From: a virus
Strand: one strand, 5' to 3'
Virus record (IMG/VR): IMGVR_UViG_3300027710_000072
Span: 1-36,046 of that record
Length of the DNA stretch: 36,046 nucleotides
The notes under the pieces are model-generated. The model saw only the letters and a program-made list of their open reading frames with translations. It was not told the DNA's origin and did not search any database. Every line of letters begins with the position of its first letter. The stretch's first letter is position 1. Position numbers and translations under genes: made by a program. Positions 1 through 6,015 of the stretch are shown piece after piece.

Positions 1-99
1 GCGGCCTGGAGGATAACCGTGCTTGATGTGATTAAACTCATAAGCGGCGTGACCGTAATGCTCGCTGCTGTTTATTACTTCTCCCGTTTCCTGGGTTGA
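1..99 (+). CDS. C-terminal end of a membrane protein, or a 26-residue membrane micro-protein
   Basis: Frame 1 is open from the window edge to the TGA at 97-99 and encodes a hydrophobic segment ending YYFSRFLG, which looks like a single transmembrane helix. The frame may continue from outside the window. It could also start at GTG 19, which has a good Shine-Dalgarno sequence (GGAGGA, 8-13) 5 nt upstream and would give a 26-residue protein. No family is recognised. Confidence 0.4.
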   Translation, partial: AAWRITVLDVIKLISGVTVMLAAVYYFSRFLG

Positions 100-110
100 G
101 TCAACCGCGA

Positions 111-370
111 GTAAAAAGTAAAAAGTCGAAGGCGGCCTGGTAGAGGAACCGCAAGTTGTTTGTGTTTAACCGCTGCCTGGAGGAGGACCTCCGCCAGATG
201 CCAACCGTTGAAGTTGTTGGGATGAGTGGGACAGAACCCTGGCGTGGACAACCGTGATGCTGCCAGGTGAACCGCTGAAGTTATTGAGATGTTGGTACCA
301 GGACCAGTCGGACCGCAAGGACCAACGGGACTCATGGGCCCAACCGTTAATTAATAAGTTGTTGTGATGT
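111..370 (+). repeat. R1 copy plus degenerate R2 array, non-coding
   Basis: The stretch 100-587 holds no convincing gene. An R1 copy lies at 111-125. Four AAGTTRTT-type units start at 153, 211, 278 and 356, spaced about 58-78 bp, each shortly after an AACCG element. They are degenerate reverse-oriented relatives of R2 (consensus here AAGTTRTTGNGATG). Repeated CCTGG and AACCGY words add to the patchwork. Protein binding, origin or regulatory roles are all possible. Confidence 0.55.
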
Positions 371-413
371 CTACCTGGCGGCCAACCGTCTTCTGAGCCA
401 CGCTCAAAATAAC

Positions 414-442
414 TTGACAACGGCGTGCCTAGGGAGTAGACT
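414..442 (+). promoter_or_regulatory. Sigma70-type promoter
   Basis: TTGACA at 414-419, 17 bp, TAGACT at 437-442. The spacer holds AACGGCGTGCC. Transcription would start near 449, within the perfect hairpin at 444-466, and run towards whiB. Confidence 0.65.
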
Positions 443-443
443 G

Positions 444-466
444 CTTTCGCATCTCCGATGCGAAAG
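444..466 (+). other. Perfect 10-bp hairpin downstream of promoter
   Basis: CTTTCGCATC at 444-453 and GATGCGAAAG at 457-466 pair perfectly around the loop TCC. No U run follows, so it is more likely a leader hairpin or an operator than a terminator. Confidence 0.5.
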
Positions 467-469
467 TGA

Positions 470-486
470 ACTTCCAAATAACTTTT
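470..486 (+). repeat. R2 repeat copy, forward
   Basis: ACTTCCAAATAACTTTT, nearly identical to the copies at 15971, 16948 and 18249. It lies upstream of the whiB promoter at 553. Confidence 0.6.
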
Positions 487-552
487 GTACAACGGCCCGC
501 CGCCAGGACCGTCTCCTCCTCCACCACCCGAACCGCCACCAAAAAATAAAAG

Positions 553-581
553 TTGACAACGGCGAGCGCTGCTGTTACGTT
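553..581 (+). promoter_or_regulatory. Promoter for leaderless whiB
   Basis: TTGACA at 553-558, 17 bp, weak -10 TACGTT at 576-581. The predicted start is about 588, which is the A of the whiB ATG. The spacer carries AACGGCGAGCG, shared with the promoters at 414 and 3771. Confidence 0.55.
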
Positions 582-587
582 GCTGCC

Positions 588-875
588 ATGGATACAAAAA
601 TTATTGAAAGACTAAAGCCAACCGCTGACTTCTATGCATGGCAGGAGCACGGCCTGTGTAGGGACGAAGATAGTGAATTGTTTTTTCTTGACCCTGGTCA
701 ACGGGGACATGAGAAAGCGGCCCGCGAATCAAGAGCGCTCGCAGTATGTGGGGCGTGCCCAGTAAGAACGGCGTGCCTTGAACACGCACTCAACGTCCCC
801 GAGCAATACGGGGTGTGGGGAGGCATGACCGTTGAACAACGGCAAGCGCTAGTAGGGAACCGATGGGACTCTTAA
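588..875 (+). CDS. whiB: WhiB-family iron-sulfur transcriptional regulator
   Basis: The 95-residue protein has the WhiB four-cysteine signature: C24, then C54-x2-C57-x5-C63, followed by the GVWGG turn (75-79). WhiB proteins bind a [4Fe-4S] cluster and act with the primary sigma factor at promoters; they are confined to actinobacteria and their phages. ATG 588 is chosen over the upstream in-frame TTG at 414 because that TTG is a promoter -35 box, and because the promoter at 553 would start transcription at the ATG itself, giving a leaderless mRNA. The next gene overlaps its 3' end. Phage WhiBs can block or redirect host WhiB regulation; which applies here is unknown. Confidence 0.93.
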   Translation: MDTKIIERLKPTADFYAWQEHGLCRDEDSELFFLDPGQRGHEKAARESRALAVCGACPVRTACLEHALNVPEQYGVWGGMTVEQRQALVGNRWDS

Positions 876-1129
876 CCGCTTGGCTTGCGTATGAACTCGT
901 GAAGCACAATGTGAAGTATGCGTATGAGCGTGCACTGATAGACATTGAGGAGATGCAGAGCGATGTCTACGAGTTCGAGGAGATTGAACCGAACACCTAC
1001 TACGAAATTATTGATGGACAGTTTGTGGATGTTGTAACGGGTGAGATTGCAGAACTTCCGAAGACTACAGAAGTAACCGCTGAAATGGAAGAGACCGCTA
1101 GAGCACGACACGATTTGACAACGGATTGA
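863..1129 (+). CDS. Small acidic protein overlapping whiB
   Basis: This 88-residue protein starts at ATG 863, inside the last codons of whiB, so translation is probably coupled. The N-terminus (MGLLTAWLAYELV) is hydrophobic or amphipathic and could touch a membrane. The rest is strongly acidic (EFEEIEPNTYYE). No family is recognised. Co-transcription with whiB suggests a regulatory or takeover role, but this is inference. Confidence 0.7.
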   Translation: MGLLTAWLAYELVKHNVKYAYERALIDIEEMQSDVYEFEEIEPNTYYEIIDGQFVDVVTGEIAELPKTTEVTAEMEETARARHDLTTD

Positions 1130-1212
1130 GACCGCTGTTACTTTGAGATTCGCAAAGCCGTTTAGAACATCTACCTTTCTCGTTTTAAACACTATGGCTT
1201 GGTTTGATGGGT

Positions 1213-1246
1213 TTCCCCGCCATCAGCGAACACGGGGACTTTTTTA
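1213..1246 (+). terminator. Intrinsic terminator after the whiB operon
   Basis: TCCCCG (1214-1219) pairs with CGGGGA (1233-1238), followed by a T run at 1240-1246. Confidence 0.75.
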
Positions 1247-1257
1247 TTAGACACGAC

Positions 1258-1286
1258 TTGACAAAATGAAATCCAACCATTATACT
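1258..1286 (+). promoter_or_regulatory. Sigma70-type promoter
   Basis: TTGACA at 1258-1263, 17 bp, TATACT at 1281-1286. It drives the 56-residue gene at 1314. Confidence 0.8.
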
Positions 1287-1313
1287 TAGACCAACAACTA
1301 CACAGGGGGGATT

Positions 1314-1484
1314 ATGGATACAGTCCAAAAAATCAGACTGCACTGGTCTGATGGCACCACCAACACTGTCTTTCAAGACGATGTTGTTGATTTACTTCTC
1401 GACCAAACTTTCATCAATGATGAAAGCGGGAAGCGCCCAGTAACTGTCGTAAAGACAGAACGCGTTACAGTTGAACGCAAATAA
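1314..1484 (+). CDS. 56-residue hypothetical protein
   Basis: It starts MDTVQKIRLHWSDGTTNTVF and ends TVERK. It is a one-gene cassette: a strong promoter at 1258, a GGGGGG ribosome site just before the ATG, and an intrinsic terminator at 1496. The short alternating polar/hydrophobic sequence suggests a small beta-rich fold. No function is recognised. Confidence 0.75.
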   Translation: MDTVQKIRLHWSDGTTNTVFQDDVVDLLLDQTFINDESGKRPVTVVKTERVTVERK

Positions 1485-1494
1485 CTAAGGTAAG

Positions 1495-1525
1495 GCCCCC
1501 GTCTCAACAGCGGGGGTTTTTCTTT
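1495..1525 (+). terminator. Intrinsic terminator
   Basis: CCCCCG (1496-1501) pairs with CGGGGG (1511-1516), followed by TTTTTCTTT. Confidence 0.85.
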
Positions 1526-1535
1526 GTGTCGTAAC

Positions 1536-1565
1536 TTGACAAGTTGTTTTCAGTCTGTTTAGATA
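1536..1565 (+). promoter_or_regulatory. Promoter of a structured leader
   Basis: TTGACA at 1536-1541, 18 bp, TAGATA at 1560-1565. The predicted start (about 1572) falls on the first bases of the 11-bp stem at 1571. Confidence 0.65.
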
Positions 1566-1570
1566 CATCT

Positions 1571-1646
1571 TGTGTCTGGAGCGAATTCCAGATGGATGAC
1601 GAAGAGGGTTGAGTTCCTAGGACAAAAAGCCCGTTCTCCAGACACA
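1571..1646 (+). ncRNA. Structured 5' leader RNA closed by an 11-bp stem
   Basis: TGTGTCTGGAG (1571-1581) is perfectly complementary to CTCCAGACACA (1636-1646). Inside, GGGTT (1606-1610) can pair with AGCCC (1628-1632). A competing hairpin, CTGGA (1576-1580) with TCCAG (1587-1591), would break the outer stem, so two states are possible. The stem starts at the predicted +1 and ends about 10 nt before the ribosome site of the gene at 1670. No known riboswitch class was matched by eye. Confidence 0.6.
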
Positions 1647-1669
1647 CCAACCAAATGAAAGGAAGTTGT

Positions 1670-1918
1670 ATGAAAGTCAAAGACCTGGTTCAGATGGTAA
1701 CTACCAATTACGATGCTGAAGACGAAGTCATTGTTTTAATTTATTCAAAGGACACATTTGATTATCCCGAGGATGACGAGATGGTTCTTACAGATGAGGG
1801 CTGGCTCAAGATGGTTGAGGAGATGGAATCCTCTGGAGGACTAGACCCCCACGACCAACATCTTTCAAATGTCCTTAGCGAGATGTCCAGCGAGTATGCG
1901 GAGATTGTTTCAGAATGA
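1670..1918 (+). CDS. Small acidic protein, paralogue of those at 2239 and 10654
   Basis: ATG 1670 is preferred to ATG 1655 because AAAGGA lies just ahead of it at proper spacing. The 82-residue product shares a pattern with the products at 2239 and 10654: an acidic D/E-rich strand, a V-x-x-Y-S-K or equivalent core, and a TDE-x-W block (TDEGW here). No function is known. It is translated from the structured leader at 1571 and overlaps the next gene as ATGA. Confidence 0.75.
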   Translation: MKVKDLVQMVTTNYDAEDEVIVLIYSKDTFDYPEDDEMVLTDEGWLKMVEEMESSGGLDPHDQHLSNVLSEMSSEYAEIVSE

Positions 1919-2013
1919 AAAAGTGTGCAAACTGCGGAGAAGCCAAAAAAGTAAAACCTCACTACTGGCAGAGTGTTGATGAGGTAGAACTTTTATGTAA
2001 AGAATGTATTTGA
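1915..2013 (+). CDS. 32-residue zinc-ribbon micro-protein
   Basis: It starts in the ATGA overlap with the gene before and ends at TGA 2011-2013, inside the next promoter's -35 box. The product has two CxxC knuckles, C4-x2-C7 and C28-x2-C31, 20 residues apart, as in rubredoxin-like zinc ribbons. It is one of about a dozen such micro-proteins here. The function is unknown. Confidence 0.7.
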   Translation: MKKCANCGEAKKVKPHYWQSVDEVELLCKECI

Positions 2014-2037
2014 CAAATAAAAATAAATTGTTAGACT
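2010..2037 (+). promoter_or_regulatory. Sigma70-type promoter
   Basis: TTGACA at 2010-2015, 16 bp, TAGACT at 2032-2037. The -35 overlaps the stop of the 32-residue gene. An A/C-rich leader with ACCAACCAA precedes GAAAGGA. Confidence 0.75.
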
Positions 2038-2065
2038 TACACCACCAACCAATGAAAGGAAAGTT

Positions 2066-2242
2066 ATGCAAAACAATTACGCGTTCGTAATAAAACTTGC
2101 AGGGAATGTCCTTGCAAAGAATGAAAAAGAAGCAGTCAAAAAAATAAATGCACACCTAGACGACCTAGGAAAAATAGATTCAGAGAAGCACGACCTACAT
2201 TGGCCGGACGCTTCGTGGGATTTAGAAAGGGAACTGGTATGA
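2066..2242 (+). CDS. 58-residue hypothetical protein
   Basis: It starts MQNNYAFVIKLAGN and ends DLERELV, with ribosome site AAAGGAA a few nt upstream. The first half could form a beta-alpha unit with a lysine-rich helix (NEKEAVKKINAHL). The stop overlaps the next start (ATGA). No family is recognised. Confidence 0.72.
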   Translation: MQNNYAFVIKLAGNVLAKNEKEAVKKINAHLDDLGKIDSEKHDLHWPDASWDLERELV

Positions 2243-2514
2243 GTAACGAAGTAGAAGAACTAGAACAAGACAGCGAGTTCATTACTGCTGGCGCACTTGC
2301 GGAGTATGTCTCTCAAGAATTTGAAGAAGATGAACTTGTTTCATACAGAGTCTATTCAAAGTCAGATGTTGAGTCAGACCTTGGCTATGAAATCACAGAT
2401 GAGCAATGGGTAAAGTTCCTTCGGCTTTGGGAAAACGATGATGTCCTCAATGAGGTTCGCGCCGCGGCTTGGATGGAAACAGTAGAAGTAATTCGTCAAG
2501 AAGTAGAAGGGTAG
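2239..2514 (+). CDS. 91-residue acidic protein, paralogue of 1670 and 10654
   Basis: ATG 2239 overlaps the preceding stop (ATGA), so it is preferred over an upstream in-frame start near 2200. The core (EEDELVSYRVYSKSD, then TDEQWVKFL) matches the gene at 1670 in order and spacing. Predicted alpha/beta, highly acidic, probably cytoplasmic. The function is unknown. Confidence 0.75.
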   Translation: MSNEVEELEQDSEFITAGALAEYVSQEFEEDELVSYRVYSKSDVESDLGYEITDEQWVKFLRLWENDDVLNEVRAAAWMETVEVIRQEVEG

Positions 2515-2518
2515 TGAA

Positions 2519-2977
2519 ATGGGATACACACATTATTTTACAAAGGTAGGAACGAGTCCAGATGATTCGCTTCGTTTTGAGATGTTTGCTCGCGGTGCTC
2601 GCACCATCATTGACTACGCAACAACTTACGAAGGTATCCAAATTGCAGATGCGATGGGCGACAACTTAGGCAAGTGGGAAATCACTGATGAGGTTGTAGC
2701 ATTCAATGGCTTCGGCGCGGATTCACACGAGTCTTTCTATTGGAGCACTAAGTCTGATGGATTTGATTTTTGTAAGACTGCCTATAAGCCATACGATGCG
2801 GTAGTTACAGCGTGCCTTATTCATCTCAAAGATGTCTATGGCGACTTAGTGGAAATCGGTTCGGATGGGTCTTGGTCTGACTGGGCGCTAGGGGCACGCC
2901 TTTACCGCAACGCAACGGGCTTGACCGCGGAAAATTTTTTGAAGAGAGAAGAGATGACAGGAGTGAAAAGTGAGTAA
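2519..2977 (+). CDS. MGYTHYF-type conserved phage protein
   Basis: The 152-residue product opens MGYTHYFTKVG, an N-terminus I associate with a widespread phage and prophage protein of unknown function. It has many aromatic residues and no transmembrane segment. It follows the previous stop by 4 nt and overlaps the next gene by 8 nt, so it lies in the 2066-3463 operon. Confidence 0.8.
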   Translation: MGYTHYFTKVGTSPDDSLRFEMFARGARTIIDYATTYEGIQIADAMGDNLGKWEITDEVVAFNGFGADSHESFYWSTKSDGFDFCKTAYKPYDAVVTACLIHLKDVYGDLVEIGSDGSWSDWALGARLYRNATGLTAENFLKREEMTGVKSE

Positions 2978-3314
2978 ATCAAAAACTTCTTTAGATAAAC
3001 TATCTTATCCTGAATGGCAAACAGTCCATCATTTTGTTTATAAAATGAATTCTATGTTTCCTTGGGTGGATAATAATTGTCCTACGCCTTTTGACTTTGC
3101 GGAAGTTTTAGAGGCTTGTGGATTTGTTTTTGTTCCTAAAGCAAAAAAGCCTTTAGAAGATACAGTTATTGAAAAAATGGAACAAGAGTTTCTACTTAGA
3201 GGCTTTGTTATAGATGGTAGCGATGAGAGAGTGGAAGACGGCATTCGTCCTTCTTTCGAGGTTGCTCTAGATATGACCGCTGATTTAGATGAAGTCTCTA
3301 TTGTTCGTAGATAA
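2970..3314 (+). CDS. 114-residue hypothetical protein
   Basis: A GTG start at 2970 overlaps the end of the preceding gene by 8 nt. The product starts MSKSKTSLDKLSYPEWQ. The middle has an aromatic stretch (MFPWVDNNCPTPFDF) and the C-terminus is charged. The coding sequence is more AT-rich than its neighbours. No family is recognised. Confidence 0.72.
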   Translation: MSKSKTSLDKLSYPEWQTVHHFVYKMNSMFPWVDNNCPTPFDFAEVLEACGFVFVPKAKKPLEDTVIEKMEQEFLLRGFVIDGSDERVEDGIRPSFEVALDMTADLDEVSIVRR

Positions 3315-3334
3315 GTTGGTGTAGGATTACATCT

Positions 3335-3463
3335 ATGAACCACTTATTTGTTGAAGTTCCCGATAGGGATGACGGCTTCGGGATGATTACTATTTGTTCC
3401 ATCTGTGCGGTAGCGCAGGATGATTCAAACTTAGAGGAAGTCTGCCCCGATACCCTAGACTAA
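3335..3463 (+). CDS. 42-residue micro-protein with a CxxC motif
   Basis: ATG 3335 follows the previous stop by about 20 nt. The product has CSIC plus a third cysteine in EEVCPDTLD (C-x2-C-x15-C), a partial zinc-ribbon pattern. It is the last gene before the terminator at 3481. Confidence 0.55.
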   Translation: MNHLFVEVPDRDDGFGMITICSICAVAQDDSNLEEVCPDTLD

Positions 3464-3480
3464 TTCAAACGCAACAAACG

Positions 3481-3529
3481 GCGTGCCAATAATTTCGTGC
3501 GAGACACGGAGTTGGCACGCTTTTTCTTT
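3481..3529 (+). terminator. Intrinsic terminator
   Basis: GCGTGCCAA (3481-3489) pairs perfectly with TTGGCACGC (3512-3520), followed by TTTTTCTTTT. Confidence 0.85.
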
Positions 3530-3572
3530 TGTCTAACCGCTGAAGATTTCCGCCGCCAGGCAAGACATCTTG

Positions 3573-3754
3573 AAGTTGTTGGGAAGTCGGGACTGAACAC
3601 ATTTGCTGCCAGCGCTGTATAAGTTATTTGGAAGTCTGGAACCGTCCGGGCCCCGGAGAGCAAAAAGTAAAAACGGCGAGCGCTTATGCCGAACCGAGTA
3701 AAAAGTAAAAAGTCGCAGATGCGCTGAGCCGAACCGCACAAGTTATTTGGAAGT
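3573..3754 (+). repeat. Second R1/R2 repeat array, non-coding
   Basis: The gene-free stretch 3464-3804 holds three reverse-oriented R2 copies (AAGTTGTTGGGAAGT at 3573, AAGTTATTTGGAAGT at 3621 and 3740) and two forward R1-type copies (3660-3674, with GC for GT, and 3698-3712). AACCG words are interspersed, as in the array at 1-600. It ends at the promoter at 3771. Confidence 0.7.
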
Positions 3755-3770
3755 GCGTAACGCGTAGCGC

Positions 3771-3798
3771 TTGACAAATCAACGGCAAGCGTTAGACT
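3771..3798 (+). promoter_or_regulatory. Promoter for a leaderless gene
   Basis: TTGACA at 3771-3776, 16 bp, TAGACT at 3793-3798. Predicted +1 is 3805, the A of the ATG. The spacer holds AACGGCAAGCG. Confidence 0.7.
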
Positions 3799-3804
3799 GG
3801 TGCT

Positions 3805-3957
3805 ATGAAAAAGAAAAACGCTCTTGACGGCTTGCTTCGCTTGCGAGGTCGCTTTGTGCTGAACCAAAAAGCACAGGTGTTTGCCGACAAGAGAAACAAA
3901 CGAAACCGCACTCGTTCGGAAAACAAACGGCGTGCCTTAGAGGAACAGGGAGAATAA
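3805..3957 (+). CDS. 50-residue highly basic protein
   Basis: The product is rich in Lys/Arg (MKKKNALDGLLRLRGRF, then DKRNKRNRTRSENKRR), which suggests nucleic-acid binding. Predicted leaderless: the promoter at 3771 places +1 on the ATG and no ribosome site precedes it. It is followed after 3 nt by the gene at 3961. Confidence 0.65.
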   Translation: MKKKNALDGLLRLRGRFVLNQKAQVFADKRNKRNRTRSENKRRALEEQGE

Positions 3958-3960
3958 ATA

Positions 3961-4227
3961 ATGACCGCTACAAAACAAGACACGATACAAGAACGCTGGA
4001 ACGCTGGATACTACTCCGCACTCAACGGAGCAACTATTGTGAAGTTCCTACGCACAGACACAGACGAGTTCGGTGGAAAAGGGTTTCCTATGTTCCTCGT
4101 CAAACTCGCCAACGGACAACTAACGGAACTTGTTGTATCTCAAGACGAAGAAGGAAATGGCGGTGGGTTCTTATTCGGACTTCCCGATTACACACTTCCC
4201 GAGTTTCGGCGCTTGACAGAAAAATAA
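3961..4227 (+). CDS. 88-residue hypothetical protein
   Basis: It starts MTATKQDTIQERWNAGYYSA; a purine-rich ribosome site (AGGGAGAA) is upstream. The middle looks like paired beta strands (FPMFLVKLANGQLTELVV). The last codons contain the -35 box of the next promoter. No family is recognised. Confidence 0.72.
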   Translation: MTATKQDTIQERWNAGYYSALNGATIVKFLRTDTDEFGGKGFPMFLVKLANGQLTELVVSQDEEGNGGGFLFGLPDYTLPEFRRLTEK

Positions 4228-4240
4228 AAATCGTTAGACT
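4213..4240 (+). promoter_or_regulatory. Sigma70-type promoter
   Basis: TTGACA at 4213-4218, 16 bp, TAGACT at 4235-4240. The leader contains ACACCAACCAACAGAAAGGA. Confidence 0.78.
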
Positions 4241-4267
4241 TACACCAACCAACAGAAAGGAAGTCCA

Positions 4268-4948
4268 ATGCCAAATTGGGTCTATAACAATCTCTCAATA
4301 GAGGGAACAGAAGAAGCCATTGCAAAAGTAAAGGCTCAACTCAACAAGCCAATCGTAAAACAGTATGGCGAAGATAAAGAGCCAACTACTTACTCAAATC
4401 CCATCTTTTCGTTTTGGAACATTATTGCTCCACCTGAAGATAAGTTAGATGAATACTTCGGGACTCACGGATTTGATGGCGAGAAATCTACTGGTGATAC
4501 TGAATACAACTGGTATAACTTCAACAACAATAAATGGGGAACGAAGTGGGATGTCGCAGTATCAGATGAAGAGAAGTTTCCTGAAACTGAAATAACTGGA
4601 GAATCTGCTACACACATTTCTTATCGTTTCAATACTGCGTGGTCGCCACCACTTCCTGTTATTGAGGAACTATCTGTTCAACACCCTGAACTACAAATAA
4701 CTTTGGAGTATGAAGAAGAACAAGGTTGGGGTGGAGAAATCTACTGGGACTCAACTGGTTCAAGTATCATAAATGAATACGACATACCTGACTCACACAA
4801 AGATTATGTTGCTAGAGATAACGAAGATGGTTGTCTTTGCGCTACTGAAGACGACCCTAAAGAGTGGTATAAAGATTGCCCGAACAACAACGCAAGTCCA
4901 ATAGAACTTCACGAAGTTCGTGAGATAGAGATAGTAGGTGCTGAATAA
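4268..4948 (+). CDS. Api92/DUF1281-like ferredoxin-fold protein
   Basis: The 226-residue protein opens MPNWVYNNLSIEGTEEAI and has NNNKWGTKWDVAV in the middle, then SYRFNTAWSPPLPVIEELS. This NW-N-L-x-I-x-G and WGTKWD pattern is that of Api92-like/DUF1281 proteins of phages and plasmids, predicted ferredoxin-like folds of unknown function. The C-terminal 50 residues add a cysteine-bearing acidic tail (DGCLCATEDD, KDCPNNN). It is first in a two-gene operon from the promoter at 4213. Confidence 0.82.
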   Translation: MPNWVYNNLSIEGTEEAIAKVKAQLNKPIVKQYGEDKEPTTYSNPIFSFWNIIAPPEDKLDEYFGTHGFDGEKSTGDTEYNWYNFNNNKWGTKWDVAVSDEEKFPETEITGESATHISYRFNTAWSPPLPVIEELSVQHPELQITLEYEEEQGWGGEIYWDSTGSSIINEYDIPDSHKDYVARDNEDGCLCATEDDPKEWYKDCPNNNASPIELHEVREIEIVGAE

Positions 4949-5184
4949 TGTCAGAAGAACTAAACGAAGAAATGCCACCACAACCACAAATCCATTACTT
5001 TGCTATGGACGGAAATTATGGAAGTGCTGATGGGATTGTCCTTTGCCAAACCCAATTTTGGACAGAGGAAGATTGGGCAGAGGTTGAGAACTGCACAGAC
5101 AGCGAGAGAGGCAATAAGGCAGTAGAAGTCTCTCGTCAGTATGGCAATCTCTTGATGGATTTACCTGACCAAGATACGATTTGA
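4948..5184 (+). CDS. 78-residue acidic hypothetical protein
   Basis: ATG 4948 overlaps the preceding TAA by one base (TAATG), so it is probably translationally coupled. The product is acidic with conserved-looking segments YFAMDGNYGSADGIV and FWTEEDWAEVENC. The stop overlaps the -35 of the next promoter. The function is unknown. Confidence 0.75.
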   Translation: MSEELNEEMPPQPQIHYFAMDGNYGSADGIVLCQTQFWTEEDWAEVENCTDSERGNKAVEVSRQYGNLLMDLPDQDTI

Positions 5185-5209
5185 CAATAGCCTATCCAAC
5201 CTTTACACT
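5181..5209 (+). promoter_or_regulatory. Sigma70-type promoter
   Basis: TTGACA at 5181-5186, 17 bp, TACACT at 5204-5209. The same TTG could be mistaken for a start codon. Confidence 0.72.
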
Positions 5210-5237
5210 TACACCAACAACCAAGAAAGGGAAAAAG

Positions 5238-5405
5238 ATGGACACAATGACAAGTTATGAAATAACTTTTCAAACTCCAAACTACACCTTGCACACACAG
5301 GGCGTAGGAGCAGATGAAGATGAAGCGGTTGCGGACGCAATCAAGAATCTCAAGGACGAAGATGGGATAGATGTTTCTAAGGCTTGGGTTTTAGAAGTCG
5401 AATAG
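5238..5405 (+). CDS. 55-residue hypothetical protein
   Basis: ATG 5238 follows AGAAAGGGAAAAAG. The in-frame TTG at 5181 is rejected because it is the promoter -35. The product (MDTMTSYEITFQTPNYTLHT, then GADEDEAVADAIKNL) looks like a small beta-alpha-beta fold similar in shape to DUF-type phage dsRBD-like proteins, but no family is assigned. Confidence 0.7.
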   Translation: MDTMTSYEITFQTPNYTLHTQGVGADEDEAVADAIKNLKDEDGIDVSKAWVLEVE

Positions 5406-5464
5406 GAACAGCACCACCCCCAAAGACAGGGAGAATTAGGGGGCGACACGCCGAAAGTCATAAC

Positions 5465-5492
5465 TTGACAATCGGGAAGTGTTCGGTAATAA
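5465..5492 (+). promoter_or_regulatory. Promoter of the 5533-7065 operon
   Basis: TTGACA at 5465-5470, 16 bp, TAATAA at 5487-5492. GAAAGGA lies upstream of the GTG at 5533. Confidence 0.68.
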
Positions 5493-5532
5493 TTCTCTTA
5501 CCTAGCAAAACTAAACGAAAGGAAACACCCAA

Positions 5533-5988
5533 GTGCTAAGTAAAGAAAAAGATGTTCAGGGAGTCGGAGTTTATGCCGAGTTCCGTAAGACAGGACAAGT
5601 AATGCAAGTCATTATTACTCCTGACGCTTACACAACAGCAGGAACTTTAGTTCCTATGACCTTTGTTCGTAGAGTGATTACACCAAGCACTCCACGCAAA
5701 CAATGGAAAACTTCTATTCTGCGCTCTAAGGAATTAGAGGAAATCGTAGAAAGTGGTGGAACACTCCAAGATAGCGCAAAGGAGAACTTCACAGAACTTC
5801 GTATGCGCCACGCAACTTCATACTTTGATAGTGTGATTAGTCAAGGCTGGGCTTTAGAAAAGACCCCACTTCTTGTAGAGGTATCTCGCGGAGACGCAGA
5901 CGACCTTGCCAAAGGTAAGACACCTAATAAAATCCTTTATCGTGTTCATCTATCTCGGAAGGCTCTCGCCTTTCCTGAATTAGTATAA
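5533..5988 (+). CDS. Unknown protein in the MoxR/VWA cassette
   Basis: GTG 5533 follows AAAGGA at about 9 nt. The 151-residue product has no recognised domain. It contains a long beta-rich N-terminal half (VYAEFRKTGQVMQVIITPD) and a helical C-terminal half. It lies 27 bp upstream of the MoxR-like ATPase in the same operon, so it may be a substrate, adaptor or regulator of that ATPase; that role is inferred from position only. Confidence 0.72.
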   Translation: MLSKEKDVQGVGVYAEFRKTGQVMQVIITPDAYTTAGTLVPMTFVRRVITPSTPRKQWKTSILRSKELEEIVESGGTLQDSAKENFTELRMRHATSYFDSVISQGWALEKTPLLVEVSRGDADDLAKGKTPNKILYRVHLSRKALAFPELV

Positions 5989-6015
5989 GAAAAGAAAGAC
6001 AGGGAGAAATACAAA

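Noticed and set aside
414-587. A 58-codon N-terminal extension of WhiB from TTG 414
   Set aside because: The TTG is the -35 box of a promoter, the stretch holds an R2 copy and a hairpin, and a second promoter places +1 at ATG 588.
75-597. Minus-strand ORFs across the left repeat region
   Set aside because: They are low-complexity readings of the repeats (proline/glycine/arginine-rich) without ribosome sites.
1571-1646. tRNA or tmRNA
   Set aside because: No 7-bp acceptor plus T-loop (GTTCRA) pattern; the closing stem is 11 bp. The same applies to 9040-9109 and 16043-16121.
5181-5237. Start of the 55-residue gene at TTG 5181
   Set aside because: This TTG belongs to TTGACA of the promoter; ATG 5238 has a proper ribosome site.
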